Assembly: GCA_020830965.2 (NCBI GenBank)
Contig: JACCFC020000015.1
Span: forward strand, 25,273 to 89,272
Length of the DNA: 64,000 nucleotides
Source of the DNA: Neisseriaceae bacterium TC5R-5
GTDB taxonomy: Bacteria > Pseudomonadota > Gammaproteobacteria > Burkholderiales > Chromobacteriaceae
Direction: 5' to 3'
In this document: positions 33,289 to 42,693 of the stretch, piece after piece
Layout: every line of letters begins with the position of its first letter
How positions within the stretch are numbered: position 1 is the stretch's first letter
The notes under the pieces: generated by a model
What the model saw: the letters and a program-made list of their open reading frames with translations, nothing else
Database searches by the model: none
Told to the model about the DNA's origin: nothing
Program-made: the position numbers and the translations under genes

Positions 33289-35952
33289 TTATACCTTCCA
33301 GGAAGGCAGCTTATCGAGATTGATACCGTAGCGGGTAATCGCCTCGGCCACTTTGCTGGCGGCAATCTTGCCATCACGGGCCAGCGCAGAAAGGGCGGCT
33401 ACCGCCACATAATGACGATTCACCTCAAAGAACTCGCGCAGATTGGCACGACTGTCGGAACGGCCAAAACCATCGGTACCCAGTACTACATAGCGCCCCG
33501 GTACATATTCACGAATCTGATCGGCGTAGTTGCGGATGTAGTCGGTAGCGGCAATCACTGGCCCCGAGCGATCGGCCAATTGCTGCTCAACAAAAGACAG
33601 CTGGCGCTCACCGGCAGGGTTAAGCAGATTGTGACGCTCTGCGGCCATACCATCACGACGCAGTTCATTAAATGACGTGACACTCCAGATGTCGGCGGCG
33701 ATACCGAAATCCTGCTGCAACAGTTCGGCAGCGGCCATCACTTCGCGCAGAATGGTACCGGAACCCATCAGTTGTACTTTCAGTTCAGCAGCCCCAGCAT
33801 CTTTCAACAGATACATGCCCTTGACGATGCCATGCTCAGCCCCTTGCGGCATGGCCGGATGCGGGTAGTTTTCATTCATCAGGGTGATGTAGTAGTACAC
33901 ATCTTCCTGTTCGCCATACATGCGGCGCAGACCATCTTGCAGGATAACAGCCAGTTCGTAAGCAAAAGTCGGATCATAAGACACGCAGTTAGGAATTAAC
34001 CCGGCCTGGATATGGCTATGACCATCTTCATGCTGCAAACCTTCGCCATTCAAGGTAGTACGGCCAGCGGTACCGCCCAGCATGAAGCCGCGAGCCCGCA
34101 TATCACCAGCCGCCCAGGCCAAGTCGCCAATACGTTGGAAACCAAACATCGAGTAATAGATATAGAACGGTATCATCGGCATGCTGCTATTGGCGTAGCT
34201 GGTAGCAGCCGCAATCCAGCTGGACATCGCGCCCGGCTCATTAATACCTTCCTGCAACATCTGCCCGTCTTTGGACTCCTTGTAGAACATCAGTTGGTCA
34301 GCATCCTGCGGTATATAGTTCTGCCCTTGCGTCGACCAGATACCATATTGACGGAACATGCCTTCCATACCAAAGGTACGCGATTCATCCGGCACAATCG
34401 GCACAATCTGTTTGCCGATATTTTTGTCTTTCAGCAGAGTACCCAGCATGCGCACAAAGGCCATGGTAGTGGAGAATTCGCGCTCACCGGAGTCACCCAT
34501 CTGGCTGTCAAAAGTGGAAAGCGGCGGAATCACCAGCGGCGTTGTCACTGGCTTACGAGCAGGCAGATAACCGCCTAAAGCGGCGCGACGCTCACGCATA
34601 TACTGCATTTCCGGGCTATCTTCTGCCGGTTTGTAATAGGGTGCATTGACGAGATCCGCATCAGAAATCGGGATGCCAAAACGATCACGGAATTGGCGCA
34701 GGCTGTCGATGTCCATCTTCTTGGCCTGGTGCGCAATATTCTGTGCTTCACCAGAAGCCCCCATGCCATAACCCTTGATGGTTTTGGCCAGAATCACTGT
34801 TGGGCGGCCATTGGCATGATTGGCGGCTTGATGATAAGCGGCATACACCTTATGCGGATCATGACCACCACGGTTCAGGCCCCAGATCTCGGCATCCGAC
34901 ATATTGGCAACCATCTCGCGCAACTCAGGATATTTGCCGAAGAAGTGTTCCCGTACATAAGCGCCGTCTTTGGATTTGAAAGTCTGGTAGTCACCATCCA
35001 CGCACTCGTCCATGCGCTTTTTGAGCAGGCCCTTGCTATCCAGAGCCAGCAATGGGTCCCAACGACCACCCCAGATCACCTTCAGCACATTCCAGCCGGA
35101 ACCACGGAAATCGCCTTCAAGTTCCTGAATGATTTTGCCATTGCCACGTACTGGCCCATCCAGTCGTTGCAGATTGCAGTTGATCACAAAAATCAGGTTA
35201 TCCAGCCCTTCGCGTGCGGCCATGGAAATAGCGCCCAGTGACTCGGGCTCATCCATTTCACCGTCACCGCAGAAACACCATACTTTGCGGCCCATAGTCT
35301 TAGCCAGGCCACGGCTTTCCAGGTACTTGAGAAAGCGCGCCTGATAAATAGCCATTAACGGCCCCAGACCCATAGAGACGGTGGGGAACTGCCAGAAGTC
35401 GTGCATCAGCCATGGATGCGGATAGGAAGACAGGCCACCACCATGCACTTCTTGACGGAAGCTATCCAATTGCTCTTCAGACAAGCGACCTTCCATATAG
35501 GCACGGGCATAGATACCAGGGGAGATATGACCTTGGAAGTAAATCAGGTCACCATCCTGCTGTTCGTTCTGCGCACGCCAAAAATGATTGAAACCAACAT
35601 CGTACAGCGTCGCAGATGACTGGAAGCTGGCAATATGACCACCTAGTTCCAGATCTTTTTTCCCTGCGCGCAGAACCATGGCAGCCGCATTCCAACGATT
35701 AATGGAACGGATACGGTGTTCCATTTCGTGGTTGCCATTAGATTTAATTTCCTTGCTTACTGGGATAGTGTTCTGATACGCCGTTGTTGCATCAAACGGT
35801 AGGTAAGCACCGCGGCGACGGGTACGCTCTACCAGTTTTTCCAGCAAGTAGTGTGCACGCTCGGGGCCTTCGGTATCTAATACCGACTCCAGCGCTTCTG
35901 TCCATTCCTGGGTTTCCAAGGGATCGATATCATCAGGGAAAGTTGCAGCCAT
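33289..35952 (-). CDS. aceE: Pyruvate dehydrogenase E1 component (homodimeric type)
   Basis: This thiamine-diphosphate enzyme decarboxylates pyruvate and acetylates the E2 lipoyl groups. It has 887 residues, the same as E. coli AceE, and is the single-chain alpha2 type. The N-terminal region includes RSINRWNAAAMV near residue 60. The ThDP/Mg motif is in the GDGEMDEPES block near 230 with the later NCNLQRLDGPVRGN, and the C-terminal domain has VPDESRTFGMEGMFRQ near 520. I chose the ATG at 35952 (MAATFPDD), six bases after GAGG. It is the first gene of the operon, with palindromes upstream. Confidence 0.97.
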   Translation of the reverse strand: MAATFPDDIDPLETQEWTEALESVLDTEGPERAHYLLEKLVERTRRRGAYLPFDATTAYQNTIPVSKEIKSNGNHEMEHRIRSINRWNAAAMVLRAGKKDLELGGHIASFQSSATLYDVGFNHFWRAQNEQQDGDLIYFQGHISPGIYARAYMEGRLSEEQLDSFRQEVHGGGLSSYPHPWLMHDFWQFPTVSMGLGPLMAIYQARFLKYLESRGLAKTMGRKVWCFCGDGEMDEPESLGAISMAAREGLDNLIFVINCNLQRLDGPVRGNGKIIQELEGDFRGSGWNVLKVIWGGRWDPLLALDSKGLLKKRMDECVDGDYQTFKSKDGAYVREHFFGKYPELREMVANMSDAEIWGLNRGGHDPHKVYAAYHQAANHANGRPTVILAKTIKGYGMGASGEAQNIAHQAKKMDIDSLRQFRDRFGIPISDADLVNAPYYKPAEDSPEMQYMRERRAALGGYLPARKPVTTPLVIPPLSTFDSQMGDSGEREFSTTMAFVRMLGTLLKDKNIGKQIVPIVPDESRTFGMEGMFRQYGIWSTQGQNYIPQDADQLMFYKESKDGQMLQEGINEPGAMSSWIAAATSYANSSMPMIPFYIYYSMFGFQRIGDLAWAAGDMRARGFMLGGTAGRTTLNGEGLQHEDGHSHIQAGLIPNCVSYDPTFAYELAVILQDGLRRMYGEQEDVYYYITLMNENYPHPAMPQGAEHGIVKGMYLLKDAGAAELKVQLMGSGTILREVMAAAELLQQDFGIAADIWSVTSFNELRRDGMAAERHNLLNPAGERQLSFVEQQLADRSGPVIAATDYIRNYADQIREYVPGRYVVLGTDGFGRSDSRANLREFFEVNRHYVAVAALSALARDGKIAASKVAEAITRYGINLDKLPSWKV

Positions 35953-36011
35953 TCTGGTCCTCACAGCAAGGTAGATCGGGGCCCGGGTATTGCTTGGCCC
36001 GTTATTTAGAT

Positions 36012-36064
36012 AATTTAGTGATGAAGTTGACTAAATTGATTAATGTAAATGTTCGAAATCGAAC
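36012..36064. promoter_or_regulatory. Palindromes upstream of aceE, candidate operators
   Basis: Two perfect inverted repeats lie 60-112 bp upstream of the aceE ATG. AATTTAGT (36012-36019) is matched by ACTAAATT (36030-36037) with a 10-bp spacer, and GTTCGA AA TCGAAC is at 36051-36064. A third, looser pair (TTTCGC...GCGAAA) is just beyond, at about 36071-36099. Such symmetry suggests dimeric regulator sites. The remaining part of the 300-bp gap, up to the BepA-like stop at 36253, shows nothing else recognisable. Confidence 0.45.
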
Positions 36065-36252
36065 GCGCTTTCGCATTAAAATATTCATTAGCGAAAAAAC
36101 AATCATCTCTATGTGCCAGTGTACGGCTTTCCACTTTCATAAAGGAATAGGCTTTGCTAGTTAAGCGGGCTTATTCGCGATAAAACATTACTTATTGCGC
36201 TGCACCATGTTGTTTTTTTGCGATTTTTGCTGTTGTGCTGCTGTTGTCGGCA

Positions 36253-37695
36253 TCATTTTTTCTGCTGCCGCTCTTCCTTAAGTAAACGATCCAGTTCCCG
36301 AACACGAGCATCAAGAGATGATCGCAGGTAAAAATCCTCACCTTTGGCCTTGCTGGCCAATTGAAACTGTTCCATTGCAGGGGAGTAGCGCTGCTCATAA
36401 TAAAAAGCGCTGCCTAACGCAAAGTGATAACGCAACGGATCCTTGTCTACATACACATTTGCCTGGCGGCGGTATAGGCTGGCATCGGTAGGCCGGTTAT
36501 TCAGTTGTACTCTGAGTAGCTCCAACGCCGTTTTGTTATCTCCACTGGCAATCGCCACATCAATCCGTGCCAGTTGCAAAGACATACTATTGGGAAAACG
36601 CTGTAAACCATTATCCACCGCCTGCCTCGCTAGCGGCCAATTTCGACTTTCACTAGCAATGGCCACTTCCTGTCCGTACAACATCGGGTGATTTGCCAGC
36701 TTACCACGTGCCTTATTTAAGGCCTGTAACGCTCCGGCCACATCATGCTGCCTTAACTTGGCCAGGGATAAGCCATACCACTGCGCTCCCTCACTCAGAT
36801 ATAGCCCACGAGCCAAGGCGCTCTGGTAATAGCTCACCGCCTCATCCGCACCCATGGTTAATACCCGCAATTTTTCACGTACCAGTAAATAACTAACGCT
36901 GTCTTCGCGCATTTTCACCGGGTAATCCAGCGCACGGTTTTCTGCTTCACTAATACGCTCCACCGTTACCGGGTGAGTGCGTAAAAAGGCAAAGGCTGCG
37001 CTATTACTGTAACGCTCCGTTTGCTGTAGACGCTGAAAAAACTCCGGCATATTGCGCACATCAAAGCCAGCCTGACTCATATATTGCATACCAATACGAT
37101 CTGCCTCACGCTCAAAATCTCTGGAAAAAGCCAGTTGATTGGAGACAGACAGACCCATACCAGCAGACACAGCCCCCATGGCCGCATCACCACCGCCGGC
37201 TTTACTCGCCAAGGCAGCAGCAAGAATGGTACCTATCAGCAGAATGGGGCTCGTTGCGCTACTGGCCGCTTTCATCCGGGCAATGTGTCGCTGCGCGACG
37301 TGCGCTGTTTCGTGCCCCAGCACCGAAGCGAGCTCACCCTCACTTTGAGTTGCTAGAATCAAGCCGATATTCACACCAACATAGCCGCCAGGCATGGCAA
37401 AAGCATTGATGGCATTATCGTTGACCACGAAATAGGTAAAGCTCACGCCCGGCAGTTTCACGCTGCTGGACAGGCCCCCGCCAATATCTTGCAGATAGGC
37501 ACTAACTTCGGCATCGTCCAGAATCACGCCGGCTTCCTGCATCTGCTGCCAGGCTTGTCGGCCAATTTTGTTTTCTTCCACCAATGTAAGGGAGGCATCC
37601 GCCACCTCTCCCAAATCCGGCAAATCCGCGTAGCTGTTCACTGGATGTAATAAGCTCAATGCCAAACAGGTAATTAATGTGGTCTTTTTCATCAT
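36253..37695 (-). CDS. M48 family periplasmic metalloprotease with TPR domain (BepA-like)
   Basis: This 480-residue exported protease resembles BepA/YfgC, which helps assemble and degrade outer-membrane proteins such as LptD. It has a signal peptide (KKTTLITCLALSLLHPVNSYA). The zinc motif HETAH is near residue 126 within ASVLGHETAHVAQRHIARM. A third ligand Glu lies in the READRIGMQYM segment near 200, and a C-terminal TPR-like helical region with KALNKARGKLANHP and PTDASLYRRQANVY blocks follows. The start is one of two adjacent ATGs (37695 or 37692). It is a single gene, transcribed toward aceE's promoter region. Confidence 0.88.
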   Translation of the reverse strand: MMKKTTLITCLALSLLHPVNSYADLPDLGEVADASLTLVEENKIGRQAWQQMQEAGVILDDAEVSAYLQDIGGGLSSSVKLPGVSFTYFVVNDNAINAFAMPGGYVGVNIGLILATQSEGELASVLGHETAHVAQRHIARMKAASSATSPILLIGTILAAALASKAGGGDAAMGAVSAGMGLSVSNQLAFSRDFEREADRIGMQYMSQAGFDVRNMPEFFQRLQQTERYSNSAAFAFLRTHPVTVERISEAENRALDYPVKMREDSVSYLLVREKLRVLTMGADEAVSYYQSALARGLYLSEGAQWYGLSLAKLRQHDVAGALQALNKARGKLANHPMLYGQEVAIASESRNWPLARQAVDNGLQRFPNSMSLQLARIDVAIASGDNKTALELLRVQLNNRPTDASLYRRQANVYVDKDPLRYHFALGSAFYYEQRYSPAMEQFQLASKAKGEDFYLRSSLDARVRELDRLLKEERQQKK

Positions 37696-38296
37696 GAAGC
37701 TATGATAGCCAGTAGTAGAGCAAAGTTTCACACCATCTGACAGATGGCCCCCATTGGATCAAGCAAAGTCATTTATAGCAACTTCTCCAGCAGGAAAGCG
37801 ATACCACCCAGCCTTCCCCGCGAGTGCATATTTTTTAATACCGACACGGCGATGATCAGCGACATCATCTGTGAAACGCATATTTGTCAGGCACCGCAGA
37901 TTTTCAAGCCTATTTTGCCATTTGGCCATTTATGCAGCGATAAAGGCTGCTTTACCATCGGTCAGCTAAGCACTCGCCTCTTGTCGCTGCTCAGTCACAT
38001 ATCAGCAGATATTACCTACCAGAGTGCCGGATATTGGCAGTACGCATTGCGGCCTCCCTTGAGGAGGTGTCCGCGCACTATATCACTCAGCACATATCGA
38101 TTACTGCTACATGCAGTCCGTTGCCACCAACGTTGGCTTGCATCAAACGTGGCCCTAGGCTAAATTATGCCTTTGTAATTTAAATAAATCATAATAACTA
38201 CCAGTACAGCCAGCGTTTCTGCGACAACAACTCTGCACCCCAGCAGCCTTGAGTATCCGAGCCCTTTCAATCAAAGCAAATAAGGTGAGATTACCT
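37696..38296. other. 600-bp region without a recognisable gene
   Basis: This gap separates the divergently transcribed BepA-like protease and the polygalacturonase. One 139-codon frame (37744-38163, +) crosses it but has no ribosome site, no recognisable motif and Cys/Ser/Leu-rich composition unlike the neighbours, so I do not call it. A small CCTCC/GGAGG hairpin lies near 38053-38068. It presumably holds the promoters of both flanking genes. Confidence 0.5.
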
Positions 38297-40126
38297 ATGC
38301 GACAAAACTTTAAGTGGCTAGCCATCGCCCTACTGATTCCCATGCTGCTCACGGCTTGTCGGGAAGAGCATATTGCCAAGTCAAGCAGCAATCAGCAGGA
38401 GAGCACATCCTTAGTCGTTACCGAGACAGCAATAGAGACGCAAGCAACGGAGACGATACCCCCTGCCGAGCCTAAGCTTGGCGAAAACTGGTCTGCTACC
38501 GCCTTGAATGACCCGGAGCTAGTCGGTAAAGAGCCAAGCATGCCCAGTGTATGCCAAACCGTCCCAGCCACCCTGACACAAAATGCAAAAGGTTTGCTCG
38601 ACGATGCGGTTGACAGCACCCCGACCAACTCACAACCCGATGCCAAGCGCATTCAGGCCGCTATTGATGCCTGCACTAGCGGTGCGGTCAAATTAGTGGC
38701 GGGTAATGGCGGAGAAAATGCCTTTCTTTCCGGCCCGCTGAACCTGAAAAGCGGTGTGACACTTTGGCTTGATCAGGGCATCACTTTGTTTGCGTCGCGC
38801 CGTCCGGCCGACTACCAAATAGCCGGCAAGAACCCATGCGGTGAAACCGCCAGTGCCGACAATGGCTGTAATGCCTTGATCACCGGTATTGATGTAGTCA
38901 ACAGCGGCGTGGTGGGCGAAGGTATTATCGATGGCCGTGGCGGCGCTATCGTCACCTCCGGCAAATATGCCAATACCCTTACCTGGTGGGATGTCGGCGC
39001 ACTGACCAAAACCGTGTCAGGAGCCAATCAGAATAACCCTCGTTTGATACAGGTAAGCAATAAGAACTCAGCCAAACCAGGTAGCAAAAATTTCACTCTG
39101 TACAAAATTACGCTACAGAATGCCCCGAAATTTCACTTTGTCCCCAGTGGGGTGGATGGTGTCACGGTTTGGGGCATCAAGGTACTCACCCCCTCTCTGG
39201 CCTACTCCGTACCAGATTATGCTTGTGCTGCGGGAACCACTCCGGTCACATCCGGCCCACCTAATTACACTCGAGCCAGCACTTGCTTTACGCCAGACAC
39301 CACCAAGAATACTGATGCAATTGATCCTGGCCAATCACAGAATGTATTGATTGCCTACAACCACATCAGCACCGGTGACGATGGAATCGCCATCAAGTCC
39401 CATAACAGCAATGCTTGCGTGCCCCCTATTGCCACGCAGTACATCGGTCAAAAGCCTATTTACACGGTGAAAAATGTGCGTATTCTGCATAATCGCTTGT
39501 ATTTCACCCATGGTATGTCTATCGGCAGCGAAACTGATTGTGATATCCAGGATGTCGTGATCAAAGACTTGAGCGTAGATGGCTACGATGCCAATTTTGC
39601 CGTCGGCATACGCATTAAAACCGATATGAGCGTGGGTGGCGAAGTCAAAGATGTGACTTACGACGGCATTTGCATACGCCGGGCTAAAGAAGCCTTAACA
39701 CTGGATGCCTACTACAGCAATAACAGCGGACAGGCCTATCCCAATATCCACAACATTACCATCAACAACTACCACTATCTGGACACCCCGGGCTCCATTT
39801 ATAACGGCGCCAACGCCGCGCTCACCTTCCGTGGTTTCAGCTCAGCAGGCCAAAGCCTGCCCTTGCAGGATATCCGGCTGAATAATGTCGTCTTTGATAG
39901 CGACCCGCAGATCAAAAGCAAAGCCTCCGGCAATCAGCCGGCGGTGCCCTCCTACGCGCAGATTTTCATGGGCCCAGGGCCAGTATCCATTGCCAACTTG
40001 CTGTTAGGTGCGGTTGGAGTCAATGCACCTGAATTCAGAGTACAGGACGAGCGTAGCAATAGCAGCACGCCGTATGATTGCAGCACAGCCTTTGTGCCTT
40101 TCCCTTCTCCAAGAGCTCCAATCTAA
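38297..40126 (+). CDS. Glycoside hydrolase family 28 polygalacturonase, predicted lipoprotein
   Basis: This is a predicted pectin-degrading enzyme that hydrolyses alpha-1,4-galacturonan. It has 609 residues. The signal ends in the lipobox LLTAC at about residue 21, followed by a Ser/Thr/Glu-rich linker (about 22-75), so it is probably anchored in the outer membrane. The GH28 right-handed helix carries the catalytic motifs NTDAIDPG near 337, TGDDGIAIKS near 358, THGMSIGSE near 404 (H-G-x-S core) and RIKTD near 438. I chose the ATG at 38297 after AAGGTGAG. Pectinases are unusual among housekeeping genes here and point to plant material in the habitat. No pectate transporter or uronate genes are nearby. 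Confidence 0.9.
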   Translation: MRQNFKWLAIALLIPMLLTACREEHIAKSSSNQQESTSLVVTETAIETQATETIPPAEPKLGENWSATALNDPELVGKEPSMPSVCQTVPATLTQNAKGLLDDAVDSTPTNSQPDAKRIQAAIDACTSGAVKLVAGNGGENAFLSGPLNLKSGVTLWLDQGITLFASRRPADYQIAGKNPCGETASADNGCNALITGIDVVNSGVVGEGIIDGRGGAIVTSGKYANTLTWWDVGALTKTVSGANQNNPRLIQVSNKNSAKPGSKNFTLYKITLQNAPKFHFVPSGVDGVTVWGIKVLTPSLAYSVPDYACAAGTTPVTSGPPNYTRASTCFTPDTTKNTDAIDPGQSQNVLIAYNHISTGDDGIAIKSHNSNACVPPIATQYIGQKPIYTVKNVRILHNRLYFTHGMSIGSETDCDIQDVVIKDLSVDGYDANFAVGIRIKTDMSVGGEVKDVTYDGICIRRAKEALTLDAYYSNNSGQAYPNIHNITINNYHYLDTPGSIYNGANAALTFRGFSSAGQSLPLQDIRLNNVVFDSDPQIKSKASGNQPAVPSYAQIFMGPGPVSIANLLLGAVGVNAPEFRVQDERSNSSTPYDCSTAFVPFPSPRAPI

Positions 40127-40146
40127 GCCTGTGACTCTTATCACTC

Positions 40147-40186
40147 AACTGCTGGATGGTTATGTTGGGCCATCCAGCAGTTTTCT
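40147..40186 (+). terminator. Intrinsic terminator after the polygalacturonase gene
   Basis: A perfect 13-bp stem (AACTGCTGGATGG / CCATCCAGCAGTT) with a 10-base loop is followed by a T-rich stretch (TTTTCTACTTT). The 285 bp from here to the carbonic anhydrase start show nothing further recognisable. Confidence 0.9.
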
Positions 40187-40471
40187 ACTTTGTCATCGCG
40201 TAGCACATGCCACCCACTACATACCCGCAAAACCTTGTGATTGTTGGCACTAAGCAAAACTCGGTCAATGGGGGTAGCTCGTGGGCTTGCCTGAGCAGCT
40301 TATCCTCCGAGCTATCGACACCAGCCCAGCCTTACCCCATTAGGACTTCTTAACTACACTAAAGACACAGCCTAGTACGTATCACAAAAACCTAAGACCA
40401 CACCAAACAACAGTGGTAGCATTCGCCCTGCTTAAAAATATCATCTAACCCAGCCACAGGAGCCCTCGTGC

Positions 40472-41053
40472 ATGGATAGATTAAGTGCCTTACTTGAACA
40501 CAATCGAGCGTTTACAGAAAATCGCGAATATGAGCAGTTCAAAACCGACCGCTTTCCCGACAAAGGGCTCGCAGTTTTGGCCTGTATGGATGCGCGACTG
40601 GTAGAACTCCTTCCCAAAGCCATGGGACTGAAAAATGGCGATGCCAAACTGATCAAAAATGCCGGAGCCCTGATTACCCACCCTTGGGGATCGGTCATGC
40701 GCAGCTTGATCGTGGCGATATATGAACTACGTGCCGATGAGGTTTGCGTGGTTGCCCACCGTGATTGCGGTATGCGTGCGCTCAATCCAAACAAGATACT
40801 GCAACACGCCATGGAGCGCGGCATCAGCGAAGAAACCATCGCCACCTTACGCGCCGCTGGTATAGACCTGGACAACTGGCTAAAAGGCTTTGAGAATGTC
40901 TGCGACAGCGTTCGCCACACTGTACAGACCATACGTAACCATCCACTCATGCCCAAAGACATCCCGGTACACGGCCTGGTCATCCACCCCTCCACCGGCC
41001 GTCTGGAAGTGATTGTCGATGGCTACCACTGTGATATCGACCCTGCACTATGA
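40472..41053 (+). CDS. Beta-class carbonic anhydrase
   Basis: It interconverts CO2 and bicarbonate, supplying bicarbonate to carboxylases. It has 193 residues. Zinc ligands are Cys38 (with the Asp40-Arg42 dyad in CMDARL), His96 and Cys99 (AHRDCG). The NAGA segment near residue 63 and the HGLVIHPSTGRLEVI end fit the short beta-CA branch. Its TGA overlaps the ATG of nadD by four bases, so the two are translationally coupled. Confidence 0.92.
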   Translation: MDRLSALLEHNRAFTENREYEQFKTDRFPDKGLAVLACMDARLVELLPKAMGLKNGDAKLIKNAGALITHPWGSVMRSLIVAIYELRADEVCVVAHRDCGMRALNPNKILQHAMERGISEETIATLRAAGIDLDNWLKGFENVCDSVRHTVQTIRNHPLMPKDIPVHGLVIHPSTGRLEVIVDGYHCDIDPAL

Positions 41054-41694
41054 GCACCCGCCTAGGGCTGTTTGGTGGCACATTTGACCCGATACATCTG
41101 GCTCATCTACGCATGGCGGAAGCTTTTGCCACTGAACTGGAGCTGGATCAGGTCAAACTGATTCCAGCAGGTCAACCCTACCATCGTCAGCAACAGCCCG
41201 GGGCCAGCCCGCAACAAAGACTGGAGATGGTCACGCTCGCCATTGCCAACCACCCGCAGCTAAGCGTGGACGATAGAGAAATCAAACGACCACATGCAGC
41301 CTATACCATCGATACCCTCACGGAGATACGCCAGGCAATCGGCCAAGAGGCGGAACTTTGGTTCCTGATCGGCTCCGATTCTTTGGCAACACTGCATACC
41401 TGGCAGCGCTGGCAGGAATTATTGACCCTGGCTAATTTAGCTATCGCCATGCGCCCAGGCTTTAATCCGCAGCGGCTCGCCCCACCAGTGCAACAACTTT
41501 GGCAGCAGCGACAAGTGGCTGATTTCTCAAATAGAAGCACTTCCGGTACAATTCGCCCACTCGTCTTGCCAGCTATTGAAATGTCAGCCAGTAACATCCG
41601 CCAACGTCTGGCACAACAAGACTCTGTAGAAACGCTCATCCCGGCGACTGTCTTAAGTTATATTCGCCAACACGGGCTATACCAAACAATCTAA
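41050..41694 (+). CDS. nadD: Nicotinate-nucleotide adenylyltransferase
   Basis: It adenylates nicotinate mononucleotide to deamido-NAD, a required step in NAD synthesis. It has 214 residues. The nucleotidyl-transferase motif GGTFDPIHLAHL is at residues 9-20, and the C-terminal ISxTxIR-type motif appears as MSASNIRQRL near 178. It is followed by rsfS and rlmH, a widely conserved order. Confidence 0.96.
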   Translation: MSTRLGLFGGTFDPIHLAHLRMAEAFATELELDQVKLIPAGQPYHRQQQPGASPQQRLEMVTLAIANHPQLSVDDREIKRPHAAYTIDTLTEIRQAIGQEAELWFLIGSDSLATLHTWQRWQELLTLANLAIAMRPGFNPQRLAPPVQQLWQQRQVADFSNRSTSGTIRPLVLPAIEMSASNIRQRLAQQDSVETLIPATVLSYIRQHGLYQTI

Positions 41695-41766
41695 GTCTGC
41701 CATCTACAGCATGGCATGCTGACCATCACTTGCCTGGCAAGTGATCACGAAACTCAGGACAACCAC

Positions 41767-42135
41767 ATGGATATTCAAGATATTGCCAAGCTAGCCATTG
41801 AGGCCTTGGAAGACATCAAAGGCAAAGACATTATTGAGCTGGACACCAGTACGCTCACCCCCTTGTTTCAACGCATGATCGTCGCTACCGGAGACTCCAA
41901 CCGCCAAGTCAAGGCACTCGCCAACAGCGTACACGTCAAACTCAAGGAAGCTGGGGTCGATATTATAGGCAGTGAAGGCCATGAGTCCGGGGAGTGGGTG
42001 CTGGTAGATGCTGGCGATCTAGTAGTGCATGTGATGTTACCAGCGGTACGCGACTACTATGACATCGAAGCCCTCTGGGGCGGCCAAAAGCCTAGCTTTG
42101 TACCAGTAGGTGGCCGCCCATGGCAAGCAGTCTAA
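41767..42135 (+). CDS. rsfS: Ribosomal silencing factor RsfS
   Basis: It binds ribosomal protein L14 and blocks subunit joining during nutrient limitation. It has 122 residues, slightly longer than E. coli RsfS (105). GKDIIELDTSTLTPLFQRMIVATG near residue 19, GSEGHESGEWVLVDAGDLVVHVM near 72 and YYDIEALWG near 100 are diagnostic. I chose the ATG at 41767; an in-frame start 51 bases upstream adds an unconserved leader. Confidence 0.95.
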   Translation: MDIQDIAKLAIEALEDIKGKDIIELDTSTLTPLFQRMIVATGDSNRQVKALANSVHVKLKEAGVDIIGSEGHESGEWVLVDAGDLVVHVMLPAVRDYYDIEALWGGQKPSFVPVGGRPWQAV

Positions 42136-42212
42136 CCATCCCTAGCTAAATTAAGCCACAGCAAAGCGGCGGATATCTACTCGGTCTGCCGCTCCTCTCT
42201 TGCCCACTCTGT

Positions 42213-42683
42213 ATGAAAATCACCATTCTTGCCGTTGGCAGCAAAATGCCTGCCTGGGTCGATCAGGCTTATGCCGACTACGCCAAACGCTTTGGTCGCG
42301 ATATCCAATTGGAACTGAAGGAAATCAAACCGGAAAAACGCGGCGCCGGCGTGTCTGCAGCTAGGGGTATCGCGGCCGAGCATGCTCGGCTGAGCAGTGC
42401 CATCCCGGCACGCAGCAAACTTGTCGTGCTGGACGAACGCGGCCAACACTGGACATCTCTCAAACTGGCAGAAAATTTGAAACAGTGGCTGGGCGAGGGT
42501 GAGGATTTGTGCGTGCTGATAGGCGGGGCAGATGGCCTAAGCGCGGAACTGAAACAACGTGCCAATGTTTTACTACAACTCTCCGCCATGACCTTACCCC
42601 ACGGTATGGTACGCGTCATCTTGGCAGAGCAGCTCTATCGTGCCTATTCCATTCTGAACAATCACCCCTACCATAGGGAATAA
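42213..42683 (+). CDS. rlmH: 23S rRNA (pseudouridine1915-N3)-methyltransferase
   Basis: This SPOUT-family methyltransferase modifies pseudouridine 1915 in helix 69 of 23S rRNA. It has 156 residues (E. coli 155). The knot region is VLDERGQHWTS near residue 72, IGGADGLS near 103 (GGPDG in many homologues) and the C-terminal AEQLYRAYSILNNHPYHRE, which is invariant in the family. It converges on holA, with stops ten bases apart. Confidence 0.96.
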   Translation: MKITILAVGSKMPAWVDQAYADYAKRFGRDIQLELKEIKPEKRGAGVSAARGIAAEHARLSSAIPARSKLVVLDERGQHWTSLKLAENLKQWLGEGEDLCVLIGGADGLSAELKQRANVLLQLSAMTLPHGMVRVILAEQLYRAYSILNNHPYHRE

Positions 42684-42693
42684 GTGTCTGCAC

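Noticed and set aside
33244..35619. Several plus-strand frames opposite aceE, up to 188 codons
   Set aside because: Antisense shadows of a complete 887-residue enzyme.
37744..38163. 139-codon plus-strand frame between the protease and the polygalacturonase
   Set aside because: No ribosome site, no recognisable motif and composition unlike real genes here; treated as non-coding.
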